A DNA stretch of 64,000 nt from Janthinobacterium sp. 61 (GCF_002846335.1 NZ_PJMQ01000001.1:4464001-4528000); one strand, 5' to 3'; positions 49,164 to 58,742 are shown, numbered from the stretch's first letter. Translations and numbers: made by a program. The notes: generated by a model not told the origin, from the sequence alone.

Positions 49164-50177
49164 ATGAACATACTCACCATCGATGCCGGCACCACCAATA
49201 CGCGTACCTTGCTGTGGCGCGCGGGCGCCGTCGTCGCCCAGGCGCAGCTGGAAACGGGCGTGCGCAATACCGCCATCGACGGCCATAACGGCGCGCTGAA
49301 ACAGGCGCTGCGCGACACCATCGCCAGCGTGCTGGCCAGCGCGGGCATTGCGCCGTCCGAGGTTGACCTGGCGCTGGCCTCGGGCATGATCACCTCACCC
49401 ATGGGGGTGAAGGAAGTGCCGCATTTGCCGGCGCCCGCCGGCCTGGCCCAGCTGGCGCAAGGCATGCTGGCGGTGGACTTGCCCGACGTGCTGGCGCAGC
49501 CCCTGTGGCTGATCCCCGGCGTGCGCAACCAGCATGGCGCCGTCGGCCTGCATAACGTCGAAGCGATGGACATGATGCGCGGCGAAGAGACGGAAGTTAT
49601 CGCGCTGCTCGAGCGCCTGCAACTGCGGGGCGCGGCGACCCTGATCATGCCCGGTTCGCATACCAAATTGATCAGCGTGGACGAGCAGCGCCGCATCCTC
49701 GGCTGCAGCACCACCATCGCTGGCGAGCTGCTGCAGGCAATCACGCAGCACACGCTGATCAAGCAATCGGTCGATGGCGGTTTTGCCCAGACCCTGGTGC
49801 CGAAAATGCTGCTGGCCGGCGCGGCTGCGGCGCAAAAAACAGGGCTGGCGCGCGCCTGCTTCAGCGTGCGCACCCTGGGCCAGTTCAGCGCCGTCGAATG
49901 CAATGAGCGGGCCAATTTTTTGATGGGCGCCGTCCTCAGCGGCGACTTGCTGGCACTGCGCAACAGTACCGCCATCCAGATGCGGCCCGATACACCGCTC
50001 GTCATTACCGGCAAGCCCATGTTGCGCCAGGCGCTCGGGCTGCTGATCGAAGAACACGGATTTTTTTATGGCAAGCGCATCATCGTCGACGACCAGCAGC
50101 AGGATTATCTGGCCGGTCACGGTGCGCTGCTGATCGCCGCCGCGCGCGGCTTGATTTCCCCGCAGGAGACAGTATGA
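49164..50177 (+). CDS. dgoK: 2-dehydro-3-deoxygalactonokinase
   Basis: A 337-residue sugar-acid kinase phosphorylating 2-keto-3-deoxy-galactonate. NILTIDAGTTNTRTLLW is the N-terminal phosphate loop. LIPGVRNQHGAVGLHNVEAM and IMPGSHTKLISVDEQ are DgoK landmarks, and RGEETEVIALL follows. I chose ATG 49164, where the ATPase fold begins; in-frame upstream codons give an unlikely extension. The 84-bp gap before it contains TTGACA (49039-49044) inside the end of the previous gene, a possible extra promoter. Confidence 0.86.
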   Translation: MNILTIDAGTTNTRTLLWRAGAVVAQAQLETGVRNTAIDGHNGALKQALRDTIASVLASAGIAPSEVDLALASGMITSPMGVKEVPHLPAPAGLAQLAQGMLAVDLPDVLAQPLWLIPGVRNQHGAVGLHNVEAMDMMRGEETEVIALLERLQLRGAATLIMPGSHTKLISVDEQRRILGCSTTIAGELLQAITQHTLIKQSVDGGFAQTLVPKMLLAGAAAAQKTGLARACFSVRTLGQFSAVECNERANFLMGAVLSGDLLALRNSTAIQMRPDTPLVITGKPMLRQALGLLIEEHGFFYGKRIIVDDQQQDYLAGHGALLIAAARGLISPQETV

Positions 50178-51904
50178 GTGACAACAAGAACAAGCGTCCC
50201 TTGCGTTCGCAAGCGTGGTTTGGCGGCGACGACAAGGACAGTTTTATTCACCGCAGCTGGATGAAGAACCAGGGCTATCCCAGTGACGCTTTCGATGGCC
50301 GTCCCGTCATCGGCATTTGCAATACCTGGTCCGAGCTGACACCTTGCAATGGCCATTTCCGCGACCTGGCCGAGATGGTCAAGCGCGGCGTGCTCGAAGC
50401 GGGCGGCTTTCCCGTCGAATTCCCCGTGATGTCGCTGGGCGAGACGAATCTGCGCCCGACGGCCATGCTGTTTCGTAACCTGGCCAGCATGGATGTCGAG
50501 GAATCGATACGCGCCAACCCGATCGACGGCGTGGTGCTGCTGACGGGCTGCGACAAGACCACCCCGGCCTTGCTGATGGGCGCGGCCAGCGTGGACTTGC
50601 CCACCATCGTGCTGTCGGGCGGCCCCATGTTGAACGGCAATTACCGCGGAAAACCGATCGGCTCGGGCACGGATGTGTGGAAGTTTTCCGAAGACGTGCG
50701 CGCCGGGCGCATGACATCAAACGAATTCAAGCAGGCCGAATCGTGCATGTCGCGCTCCGCCGGCCACTGCATGACCATGGGCACGGCGTCCACCATGGCC
50801 AGCATGGTCGAGGCGCTGGGCGTGACCTTGCCCGGCAACGCCGCCATCCCCGCCGTCGATGCGCGCCGCAAGCTGCAGGCGCAGCTGACGGGGCGGCGCA
50901 TCGTCGACATGGTGCATGAAGACCTGAAACTGTCGCAGATCCTCACGCGCGACGCGTTTGAAAACGCCATCATGGTCAACGGCGCCATCGGCGGCTCTAC
51001 CAATGCCGTGATCCACCTGCTGGCCATTGCCGGGCGCATCGGCGTGGACATGCGCCTTGGCGACTGGGACCGCCTGGGCCGCGACATTCCTTGTTTGCTG
51101 AACCTGATGCCGTCGGGCCAGTACCTGATGGAAGATTTTTACTATGCGGGCGGCCTGCCGGTGATCATCCGCGACCTGCTGGGCAAATTGCATGGCGAGG
51201 CGCTTACCGTCACGGGCGCCAGCATGGCCGTCAACGTGGCCGAAGCGGAAAATTTCAATCCCGAAGTGATCACACCGCTGGCGCAGCCTTTCAAGGACGA
51301 GGGCGGCATCGCCGTCCTGCATGGCAACCTGGCCCCGCGCGGCGCCGTCATCAAGCCGTCCGCCGCCTCGCCGGAACTGATGCAGCACCGTGGCCGCGCC
51401 GTCGTCTTCAACAGCATCGAGCATTACAAAAAGCGCGTCGACGATCCTGCGCTCGATATCGATGCCAGCTGCGTGATGGTGCTGCAGAATTGCGGCCCGC
51501 AGGGCTATCCGGGCATGGCTGAAGTGGGCAATATGGGACTGCCGAAAAAACTGCTGGAGCAGGGTGTCCGCGACATGGTGCGCATTTCGGACGCGCGCAT
51601 GAGCGGTACTGCCTACGGTACGGTGGTACTGCACGTGGCGCCGGAAGCGGCCGTGGGCGGCCCGCTGGCACTGGTGCGCGATGGCGACATGATTGAACTG
51701 GACGTGGCGGGACGGCGTTTGCACCTGGACGTCGACGAGGCCGAGCTGGCGCGCCGGCGTGCAGAATGGAGCGCACCTCAGCCGGCCATGAAGGGCGGCT
51801 ACCAGGCTATGTACATCAAGCACGTGACGCAGGCCGACGAAGGCGCGGACCTCGACTTCCTCGTTGGTTGCCGCGGTTCTGCCGTGCCGCGTGAGTCACA
51901 TTGA
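50174..51904 (+). CDS. Sugar-acid dehydratase, IlvD/EDD family (L-arabinonate or D-galactonate type)
   Basis: A 576-residue iron-sulfur dehydratase with cluster cysteines Cys58 (TPCNG), Cys126 (TGCDKTTPA) and Cys199 (AGHCMTMGTAST). AIGGSTNAVIHLLAIAGRIG and ISDARMSGTAYGTVVLHVAP are canonical. It is distinct from XylD encoded 7 kb upstream. Next to dgoK and a KDPGal-type aldolase, galactonate or fuconate is a plausible substrate. Sequence features also resemble characterised L-arabinonate dehydratases. It overlaps the dgoK stop (ATGA). Confidence 0.85.
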   Translation: MSDNKNKRPLRSQAWFGGDDKDSFIHRSWMKNQGYPSDAFDGRPVIGICNTWSELTPCNGHFRDLAEMVKRGVLEAGGFPVEFPVMSLGETNLRPTAMLFRNLASMDVEESIRANPIDGVVLLTGCDKTTPALLMGAASVDLPTIVLSGGPMLNGNYRGKPIGSGTDVWKFSEDVRAGRMTSNEFKQAESCMSRSAGHCMTMGTASTMASMVEALGVTLPGNAAIPAVDARRKLQAQLTGRRIVDMVHEDLKLSQILTRDAFENAIMVNGAIGGSTNAVIHLLAIAGRIGVDMRLGDWDRLGRDIPCLLNLMPSGQYLMEDFYYAGGLPVIIRDLLGKLHGEALTVTGASMAVNVAEAENFNPEVITPLAQPFKDEGGIAVLHGNLAPRGAVIKPSAASPELMQHRGRAVVFNSIEHYKKRVDDPALDIDASCVMVLQNCGPQGYPGMAEVGNMGLPKKLLEQGVRDMVRISDARMSGTAYGTVVLHVAPEAAVGGPLALVRDGDMIELDVAGRRLHLDVDEAELARRRAEWSAPQPAMKGGYQAMYIKHVTQADEGADLDFLVGCRGSAVPRESH

Positions 51905-51918
51905 AAGAAGGAGCAGAT

Positions 51919-52812
51919 ATGGGGACACGGGCCCAATTACTGGTCGATGCGCAGAACTTCCTGGGCGAGGGCGTGCGCTGGTGCGAACGCAGCGGTCGCG
52001 TTTTCTGGACGAATATCGAAGGCTGCCAGCTGCATGCGCTGGTGCTGGCCACGGGGGAGCGCCGGAGCTGGGCCATGCCCGAGCGCCTGGCGTGCTTTGC
52101 GCTGACGGCCAGCGACGACGTGCTGCTGCTGGGACTTGCCACCGGATTGGCCTGGTTTGACGCGCGCAGCGGCGCCGTCACGCTCCTGCACACGGTGGAG
52201 GCGGACTTGCCCATGACGCGCCTGAACGATGGCCGCTGCGACCGCCAGGGACGCTTTGTCTTTGGCACGCTCGATGAGCGCCCGTGCCGCGATGCCATCG
52301 CCAGCTTCTACCGCCTCAACCTGGACCTGAGCCTGGAATGCTTGCCGCTGCCGCAGATCGCCATCTCGAACAGCATCTGCTTCAGCGTCGATGGCACGGC
52401 CATGTACTTTTGCGACTCGATGAAGAAGGCGATCTACCGCTGGGATGATTACCTTGGGGGCGATGCCAGCCGGGTGCGCGTGTTTGCCGTGCTCGAGCCG
52501 GGGCCCGGCGCCGCCGACGGCGCCACCATCGATGCGGATGACCACCTGTGGAGCGCGCAGTGGGGCGCCGGTACGGTCTTGCGCTTCGCGCCGGACGGCA
52601 GCGTCGAGCGCGCGATCACCTTGCCCGTGTCGCAGCCCAGCTGCGTGAGCCTGGGTGGGCCCCACTACGACGAATTGTTCGTCACCACCGCTCAGGAGAG
52701 TTTGACGCCGGCGCAGCTGGCGAGCGAACCGCTGGCCGGTGGATTGTTTCATGCGCGCCAGGTGGATGTGCGCGGTTTGCCGGAAGTGCGCTTTGGCGCC
52801 CTGCCGGCCTGA
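51919..52812 (+). CDS. SMP-30/gluconolactonase family sugar lactonase
   Basis: A 297-residue six-bladed beta-propeller hydrolase opening sugar 1,4-lactones. NFLGEGVRWCERSGRVFW has the metal-binding Glu. TRLNDGRCDRQGRFVFGT and ISNSICFSVDGTAMYFCDS carry the Asn ligands and catalytic Asp region. AGAAGGAGC precedes the ATG at 51919; a TTG at 51901 is also open. It could hydrolyse xylonolactone, arabinonolactone or galactonolactone, serving either oxidative branch. Confidence 0.86.
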   Translation: MGTRAQLLVDAQNFLGEGVRWCERSGRVFWTNIEGCQLHALVLATGERRSWAMPERLACFALTASDDVLLLGLATGLAWFDARSGAVTLLHTVEADLPMTRLNDGRCDRQGRFVFGTLDERPCRDAIASFYRLNLDLSLECLPLPQIAISNSICFSVDGTAMYFCDSMKKAIYRWDDYLGGDASRVRVFAVLEPGPGAADGATIDADDHLWSAQWGAGTVLRFAPDGSVERAITLPVSQPSCVSLGGPHYDELFVTTAQESLTPAQLASEPLAGGLFHARQVDVRGLPEVRFGALPA

Positions 52813-52825
52813 CAGGAGATAGCAT

Positions 52826-53479
52826 ATGCAAAAGCACACGGTTTTTGAGGGCATTATTGAACGGGGCATGGTGGGCATCGTACGCGCACCTTCGGCGCAG
52901 GCGGCCGTGCAGATCGCCGAGGCATGCATCGCCGGCGGTATCACGGCGCTGGAAGTGGCCTTCACGACGCCAGATACCCTGGGCGTGTTGCGCACCCTGC
53001 GGGAACGCCATGGTCATGACGTGCTGCTGGGTGCGGGCACGGTGCTTGATACCGAGACGGCGCGCGCCGCCATCCTGGCCGGCGCCCAGTTCATCATTTC
53101 GCCCGGCGTGAACGTGGAAACCATCGCGCTGTGCCAGCGCTACCAGGTGCTGGCCATGCCGGGGGCGATGACGCCGACGGAAATCGTCACGGCCCTGCAG
53201 GCGGGCGCCGATATCGTCAAGGTTTTCCCCGCCGAGATGTTCGGCCCCGCCTACATCAAGGCCCTGCGCGCCCCCTTGCCGCAAGCGCCATTGATGCCGA
53301 CCGGCGGCGTGACGGTGGAGAACCTGCAGGAATGGTTTGCCAGCGGTGCCGTGGCCGTGGGTATCGGCAGCAGCCTGAGTGGACCGGGCGCCACGGGAGA
53401 CTATGCGGCAGTGACGGCGCGCGCACAGGCCTTCGTGGCAAAGATGGCGTTGGTGCGCACGGCTAGATCTTCTGGCTAG
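52826..53479 (+). CDS. dgoA: 2-dehydro-3-deoxy-6-phosphogalactonate aldolase
   Basis: A 217-residue class-I KHG/KDPG-family aldolase splitting a 6-phosphorylated keto-deoxy sugar acid to pyruvate and glyceraldehyde 3-phosphate. The Schiff-base Lys132 lies in ADIVKVFPAEMFGP. Glu43 in ITALEVAFTTP is the proton shuttle, and GTVLDTETARAAILAGAQFI is typical. Pairing with dgoK points to the KDPGal isozyme. CAGGAGATAGC lies before the ATG. Confidence 0.86.
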   Translation: MQKHTVFEGIIERGMVGIVRAPSAQAAVQIAEACIAGGITALEVAFTTPDTLGVLRTLRERHGHDVLLGAGTVLDTETARAAILAGAQFIISPGVNVETIALCQRYQVLAMPGAMTPTEIVTALQAGADIVKVFPAEMFGPAYIKALRAPLPQAPLMPTGGVTVENLQEWFASGAVAVGIGSSLSGPGATGDYAAVTARAQAFVAKMALVRTARSSG

Positions 53480-53545
53480 CTCCCGCAGCGGGATAATTCT
53501 GCTACGCTAGGCGGGCAATGTCGCACGCCTAACCATGACCAGAAT

Positions 53546-53968
53546 ATGCCCAACATCGCCCGCATCCTGCAAGAGAGCCGCATCATCGCCATCGTCGGCA
53601 TGTCCGACAAGCCCGAACGCGCCAGCCATGAAGTGGCAGATTACCTGTTGCAGCATGGCTACCGCGTGTTGCCCGTCAATCCGGCAATCGCAGGGCACGA
53701 CGTGCTGGGGCAGCGCGCTTACGCCACCCTGACGGAGGCTGCGGCGGCTGTTGCGCCGGCGCGCATCGACATCGTCGACTGCTTCCGCAAGTCGGCAGAT
53801 ATTCTGCCCATCGCCGTGGAAGCCGTTGCCGTCAAGGCCGGCTGCCTGTGGCTGCAGCTCGACGTCGTCAATGAAGAGGCGGCGCAGCTGGCGCGGGCGG
53901 CGGGCCTGGACGTGGTGATGGACCATTGCACAAAAATCGAGCACCGCAAGCTGGCGGTGGCGGCATGA
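53546..53968 (+). CDS. CoA-binding Rossmann protein (YccU-like)
   Basis: A 140-residue protein of the CoA_binding_2 family. IIAIVGMSDKPERASHEVAD is the dinucleotide-like CoA site. GYRVLPVNPAIAGHDVLGQR and DIVDCFRKSADILPIA follow, then LWLQLDVVNEEA. The function of the family is not firmly known. Its stop overlaps the ppk2 start. Confidence 0.85.
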   Translation: MPNIARILQESRIIAIVGMSDKPERASHEVADYLLQHGYRVLPVNPAIAGHDVLGQRAYATLTEAAAAVAPARIDIVDCFRKSADILPIAVEAVAVKAGCLWLQLDVVNEEAAQLARAAGLDVVMDHCTKIEHRKLAVAA

Positions 53969-54807
53969 AGGCGCGCACGCAATTTCGTGCCGGGCAGGGC
54001 TTTGAGCTGAACGAGGAATTCGCCGGCAAGCGCCTGCTGGGCGCCGCCACCAAGGCGGCGAACAAGAAGCTGACGCCAGCCCAGTGCAAGGCCCTGGACC
54101 GCGAGGAAACCGTGGCGCTGACGGCGCAGATCGCCGAGTGCCAGAGCATGCTGTATGCGCAGCACAAGAAAAAGGTGCTGCTGGTCCTGCAGGGCATGGA
54201 CACGTCGGGCAAGGATGGTACCGTCAAGGCCATCTTCAGCAATATCAACCCGATGGGCATTCGCGCCGTGGCGTTCAAGGGCCCCACCGATATCGAACTG
54301 GCGCACGATTACCTGTGGCGCGTGCACCAGCAGGTGCCCGTCAAGGGCGAGATCGCCATCTTCAATCGCAGCCATTATGAAGATGTACTGATCACGCGCG
54401 TGCAGGACATGATAGACAAGGCCGAATGCCAGCGCCGCTACGCGCAGATCCGCGATTTCGAGCGCATGCTGAGCGAAACGGGCACCGTCATCCTGAAAGT
54501 CTTCCTGCATATCTCCAAGGACGAGCAACGCGGACGGCTGCAGGAGCGGCTCGACGATCCAGACCGCCAGTGGAAGTTCGATCCCAACGATATCGCCCAG
54601 CGCAAGAAGTGGGATGGCTACCAGCGCGCCTATGAAACGGCGATCCGCGAGACGGATGCCGATCACGCGCCGTGGTACGTGGTGCCGTCCAATTCCAAGA
54701 CCCAGCGCAACCTGGTGGTCGCCTCCCTGCTGCTGGAAACCCTGCAGGGCATGAAGCTGGAATACCCGGCGCCGGACCCGAAACTGTCGTCTTTCAAGGT
54801 CGAGTAG
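53965..54807 (+). CDS. ppk2: Polyphosphate kinase 2
   Basis: A 280-residue PPK2 protein transferring phosphate between polyphosphate and nucleotides. Walker A is GMDTSGKDG (residues 77-85), Walker B lies in IAIFNRSHYEDVL, and a lid follows near QRRYAQIRDFERML. RQWKFDPNDIAQRKKWDGYQ is the conserved C-terminal region. One domain only, so class I or III. It is translationally coupled to the CoA-binding gene. Confidence 0.9.
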   Translation: MKARTQFRAGQGFELNEEFAGKRLLGAATKAANKKLTPAQCKALDREETVALTAQIAECQSMLYAQHKKKVLLVLQGMDTSGKDGTVKAIFSNINPMGIRAVAFKGPTDIELAHDYLWRVHQQVPVKGEIAIFNRSHYEDVLITRVQDMIDKAECQRRYAQIRDFERMLSETGTVILKVFLHISKDEQRGRLQERLDDPDRQWKFDPNDIAQRKKWDGYQRAYETAIRETDADHAPWYVVPSNSKTQRNLVVASLLLETLQGMKLEYPAPDPKLSSFKVE

Positions 54808-54899
54808 AGCTGAGGGCAGTTCAGCGCTGCGCCTGCGGAATCGGCCGCGCTGTGGCATAGTATCCCTCGTCGATAATTCAAACCAGACCGGAGATCCAT

Positions 54900-56354
54900 A
54901 TGCTGCAGTTGAAAGATCCTACCTTGTTGCGTCACCAGGCTTACGTGAATGGAGCCTGGGCAGATGCCGATGGTGGCCAGACGATTAATGTGAGCAATCC
55001 CGCCACCAGCGAGCATATCGGCACGGTGCCCCTGATGGGCGCAGCCGAGACGCGCCGCGCCATCGAGGCGGCCAATGCCGCCTGGCCTGCCTGGCGCAAG
55101 AAGACGGCCAAGGAGCGCGCGGCCGTGCTGCGCCGCTGGCATGACCTGATCCTGGAAAACGCCGACGACCTCGCGCTGATCATGACCACCGAGCAGGGTA
55201 AGCCGTTGCCGGAAGCGAAGGGCGAAGTGCAGTTCGGCGCCTCGTTCATCGAGTGGTTTGCCGAAGAAGGCAAGCGCGTCGCGGGCGATACCCTGCAATC
55301 GCCATGGCCTGACCGCCGCCTGGTCATCACCAAGGAGCCGATCGGCGTGTGCGCCGCCATCACGCCATGGAATTTCCCCGCCGCCATGATCACCCGCAAA
55401 GTCGGTCCGGCCCTGGCCGCCGGCTGCCCGATGGTCTTGAAACCGGCTGAAGCAACGCCGTTTTCGGCGCTGGCGCTGGCCGTGCTGGCCGAGCGCGCGG
55501 GCGTGCCTGCAGGCGTGTTCAGCATCGTCACGGGTGCGCCGAAAGACATCGGCGGCGAAATGACGTCGAACCCTATCGTGCGCAAGCTGACGTTTACGGG
55601 CTCGACTCAGGTGGGCCGCTTGCTGGCAGAGCAATGCGCGCCGACGATCAAGAAGCTGTCGCTGGAACTGGGCGGCAATGCGCCGTTCATCGTCTTTGAC
55701 GACGCCGACCTGGACGCGGCCGTGGAAGGCGCCATCGCCTCGAAATACCGCAACGCGGGCCAGACTTGCGTCTGCGCCAATCGCCTGTACGTGCAGGACA
55801 GCGTGTATGACGCGTTTGCCGAAAAGCTGGTGGCCGCCGTGGCCAAGCTGAAGGTCGGCAATGGCATCGAGGCGGGCGTGACGCAAGGCCCGCTGATCGA
55901 TGGCAAGGCCGTCGCCAAGGTGGAAGAGCACGTGGCCGATGCATTGGCCAAGGGCGGCCGCCTGCTGGCTGGCGGCAAGCGTCATGCGCTGGGCAACGGC
56001 TTTTTCGAGCCGACCATCATCGCCGATGTGACGAACGACATGCGCGTGGCGACGGAAGAAACCTTCGGCCCGCTGGCGCCCCTGTTCCGTTTCAAGACGG
56101 ACGATGAAGTCATCGCCCTGGCCAACAACACGGAATTCGGCCTGGCCGCCTACTTTTATTCTCGCGACATCGGCCGCATCTGGCGCGTGGCAGAAGGCCT
56201 GGAAACGGGTATGGTTGGCGTCAACACGGGCCTGATCTCGAACGAGATCGCGCCCTTCGGCGGCGTCAAGCAATCGGGCCTGGGCCGTGAAGGGTCGACC
56301 TACGGTATCGAGGATTATCTCGTTATCAAGTACATCTGCATGGGCGGCATCTAA
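54900..56354 (+). CDS. gabD: NADP-dependent succinate-semialdehyde dehydrogenase (GabD type)
   Basis: A 484-residue aldehyde dehydrogenase very like E. coli GabD in every block I can compare. ITPWNFPAAMITRKVGPALA, the catalytic Glu in SLELGGNAPFIVFDDADL, the catalytic Cys in YRNAGQTCVCANRLYVQD and the C-terminal GREGSTYGIEDYLVIKY are all present. GGAGATCCAT lies before the ATG. The class also includes alpha-ketoglutarate-semialdehyde dehydrogenases, and this is the only enzyme in the window able to finish the xylX product. SSA is the safer call. Confidence 0.9.
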   Translation: MLQLKDPTLLRHQAYVNGAWADADGGQTINVSNPATSEHIGTVPLMGAAETRRAIEAANAAWPAWRKKTAKERAAVLRRWHDLILENADDLALIMTTEQGKPLPEAKGEVQFGASFIEWFAEEGKRVAGDTLQSPWPDRRLVITKEPIGVCAAITPWNFPAAMITRKVGPALAAGCPMVLKPAEATPFSALALAVLAERAGVPAGVFSIVTGAPKDIGGEMTSNPIVRKLTFTGSTQVGRLLAEQCAPTIKKLSLELGGNAPFIVFDDADLDAAVEGAIASKYRNAGQTCVCANRLYVQDSVYDAFAEKLVAAVAKLKVGNGIEAGVTQGPLIDGKAVAKVEEHVADALAKGGRLLAGGKRHALGNGFFEPTIIADVTNDMRVATEETFGPLAPLFRFKTDDEVIALANNTEFGLAAYFYSRDIGRIWRVAEGLETGMVGVNTGLISNEIAPFGGVKQSGLGREGSTYGIEDYLVIKYICMGGI

Positions 56355-56360
56355 GGCATC

Positions 56361-57488
56361 CTAGCGTGAGCCGCGGCGCGCGGCGAGGCGGTCCAGCATG
56401 CCCTTGACCGCCTCCATCTGCGTGCCGCTCTTGCGGTAAAAATCCGGGTCGATCGGATTGATGCTGGTGTAGCCCCAGAAATCCCAGCAGCCTTTCGGGT
56501 TGTACGGGTAGACGGGGCTCGGTTCGGCTTGCGGATACAGCACGATGATCTTGTTGGCATCCGCCACCTGGTTGTAGCCGGTGCTGGTATAGAAACGGTC
56601 GCCGATCGCTTGCGTCGTTTGCAGGCAGCCGTGGAAGACCACATGCACGCGGCAGCTCTCGCTGTCGCAGGCTTTCGGGATGTAGGCGTAGCCTGTATTG
56701 TTCATGCTGGAGTACGCGTTCTGGATGAAGCTGCGCTGATTGAAGGCGATCAGCTTGCCCCTCAGGGTGCTCGACGAGGGCTGCAGGTCCGGGTACAGGT
56801 GCTGCAGGATGTCGCGCGCCTGCACGTAGTCGCAGTCGTTGATGAAGGGCGACTCCGTCACGGCGCAGGGCTTGTCCTGCTGGCTGTCGGTCAAGATGGC
56901 GTGGCCTGCGACTAGCGTGTCGACGAAGCGGATCTGCGCCGCCGGCGTGCCCGCCAATGCATAGAATTTTCCCACCTGCTCCACTACCGGCCGCGTCACG
57001 GTCTGGTCTTTCGTTCCGCTGAAAAGATAGATGCGCTGGCGTTTCAGGTTGGCCGTGTCGTCGATGAGACGGGCGCGCGCGAAGTCGTTGGCCGCGCGCA
57101 GCAATTCGCTGGCGACAGGCGGCGCCACCTGCGCGCTGCCGGGATTCATGCAGGTGCTCAGGGCATTCGTCAGATAGGGAATGTAGGGGAAGCGGCCCGG
57201 CTGGCCCGAACAGAAATACGGGCCGCCCGCGATGATGCCGGCACCGGCGACGGTGGCCGAGTAGGCGACGGCAAATTGCGCCGCCATGAAGCCGCCCGAG
57301 GACAGGCCCGATACGGTGGTCTGGCTCAGGTCAGCCTGGTAGGCGGGCAGGGCGGGGGCGTCTTTGCTCGCGGTGCCCGTCTTGACTGTCTTGACGGCCG
57401 TGGCGGCGGATGCGCCGTCTGGCGCCAGGATGAGCAGGCTGGCGGCCAGCAGGGTGGTGGGTAATGCGGTCAGTTGCGGGAAGGGCAT
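56361..57488 (-). CDS. Poly(3-hydroxybutyrate) depolymerase, exported
   Basis: A 375-residue alpha/beta hydrolase with a signal peptide ending near GASA-A. The lipase box is GLSSG (Ser63) in TTVSGLSSGGFMAAQFAVAY. GSGTKDQTV-like FSGTKDQTVTRPVVEQVGKF follows. CRVHVVFHGCLQTTQAIGDR is a typical depolymerase block near the catalytic His. GCWDFWGYT is near the end. No separate polymer-binding domain is seen, so it is a short form. ATG 57488 has GGAG upstream. Confidence 0.83.
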   Translation of the reverse strand: MPFPQLTALPTTLLAASLLILAPDGASAATAVKTVKTGTASKDAPALPAYQADLSQTTVSGLSSGGFMAAQFAVAYSATVAGAGIIAGGPYFCSGQPGRFPYIPYLTNALSTCMNPGSAQVAPPVASELLRAANDFARARLIDDTANLKRQRIYLFSGTKDQTVTRPVVEQVGKFYALAGTPAAQIRFVDTLVAGHAILTDSQQDKPCAVTESPFINDCDYVQARDILQHLYPDLQPSSSTLRGKLIAFNQRSFIQNAYSSMNNTGYAYIPKACDSESCRVHVVFHGCLQTTQAIGDRFYTSTGYNQVADANKIIVLYPQAEPSPVYPYNPKGCWDFWGYTSINPIDPDFYRKSGTQMEAVKGMLDRLAARRGSR

Positions 57489-57664
57489 GGCTACTCCACA
57501 GGGCAAGGGCAGGAAGGCCGAGCATAGGTAAAAAAACTGTGTGTTGGGCAAGTACTGCACCGTTCTTGATGCCGGTCAAGCAATTGCAGTGGTTGTGGCC
57601 ATCATACGCGTGCGCGGCGTTTGACATAGAATGGTTTTTTTCCTTTTCGACCATGGTGCCCTTC

Positions 57665-58261
57665 ATGTCCAAGACCCTTGCCCAGCTCTTCGCGCTGACC
57701 ACCCTTGCCGCCAGTTCCGCCCTGGCCGTGCCAGCCCATGCTGCTGAAGCCGCTGCTGCCACGAGTGCTTCAGCGGCCGCTTGTCCTGCCATCCTCAAGC
57801 AGACATTCAAGCGCTTGCAGGATGAAGTACCGCAAAATCTGTGCCAGTACGCGGGCAAGGTCGTGCTGGTCGTGAATACGGCCAGTTATTGTGGTTTTAC
57901 CAATCAATACGAAGGGCTCGAAGCGCTGTACGCGAAGTACGGCAGCAAGGGCCTGGTGGTGCTGGGTTTCCCGTCGAACGATTTTGGCAAGCAGGAACCC
58001 GGCAATAGCAAGGAAATCGCCGATTTCTGCTACAACACCTACGGCGTGAAGTTCCCCATGTTCGCCAAATCGGTGGTCTCCGGCCCCACGCCGAATCCGC
58101 TATACGTGGATCTGATCAAGCAAACGGGCAAGACGCCGGCCTGGAATTTCCATAAATACCTGATCGACCGCCATGGCAAGGTCGTCGACAGCTTCCCCAG
58201 CAAGGTGACGCCGGACGACAAGAAGCTGGTTGGCGCGGTGGAAAAAGCGCTGGCGATGTAA
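57665..58261 (+). CDS. Exported glutathione peroxidase-family protein
   Basis: A 198-residue thiol peroxidase with an N-terminal signal ending near AHA-A. VNTASYCGFTNQYEGLEAL carries the peroxidatic Cys76 (a Cys, not selenocysteine). GFPSNDFGKQEPG carries the Gln, and PAWNFHKYLID the Trp/Asn of the catalytic tetrad. An extra Cys-containing N-terminal stretch precedes the domain. ATG 57665 is preferred, with another ATG 12 bases upstream. A terminator follows. Confidence 0.87.
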   Translation: MSKTLAQLFALTTLAASSALAVPAHAAEAAAATSASAAACPAILKQTFKRLQDEVPQNLCQYAGKVVLVVNTASYCGFTNQYEGLEALYAKYGSKGLVVLGFPSNDFGKQEPGNSKEIADFCYNTYGVKFPMFAKSVVSGPTPNPLYVDLIKQTGKTPAWNFHKYLIDRHGKVVDSFPSKVTPDDKKLVGAVEKALAM

Positions 58262-58274
58262 GTTGCCGATACAC

Positions 58275-58302
58275 AAGCAGGCTTGAATGCCTGCTTTTTT
58301 TT
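58275..58302 (+). terminator. Terminator after the glutathione peroxidase gene
   Basis: AAGCAGGC / GCCTGCTT stem with a 6-base loop, then a T-run of eight. Confidence 0.9.
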
Positions 58303-58382
58303 AATGCCGTGCTTGTCGCCTTCCCATCATTGTCCTAAGCTGGTTGTTCGTGTTTGTCAAAACAACCATCAAGGAGAACATC

Positions 58383-58742
58383 ATGGCGTATGTCGATGGA
58401 TTTGTGGTGCCCGTACCGAAAGCCAAGCTCGATGCTTACCTGGCCATGTCGCGCGCCTGCGGCGCCGTCTGGCGCGAATATGGCGCGCTTGAATTTCGCG
58501 AATGCGTGGGCGACGACGTCAAACCCGGAAAGCTGACCTCGTTCCCGCAGGCGGTGGACTTGCAGGATGGCGAAGTGGTGGTGTTTTCATGGATCGTGTA
58601 TGAGTCGCGCGCGAAGCGCGATGAAATCAACGACAAGGTCATGAAAGACCCCCGCCTGGCCGAGATGATGGATCCGGCCAAGCTGCCGTTCGATGGCAAG
58701 CGGATGATCTATGGTGGTTATGAAATGCGTGTGGATCTTTAA
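58383..58742 (+). CDS. DUF1428 (YbaA-like) protein
   Basis: A 119-residue ferredoxin-like-fold protein. AYVDGFVVPVPKAKLDAYL is the family start, GALEFRECVGDD follows, and DGKRMIYGGYEMRVDL ends it. AAGGAGAACATC precedes the ATG. The function of DUF1428 is unknown. Its stop codon overlaps that of the convergent pabBC gene. Confidence 0.85.
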   Translation: MAYVDGFVVPVPKAKLDAYLAMSRACGAVWREYGALEFRECVGDDVKPGKLTSFPQAVDLQDGEVVVFSWIVYESRAKRDEINDKVMKDPRLAEMMDPAKLPFDGKRMIYGGYEMRVDL

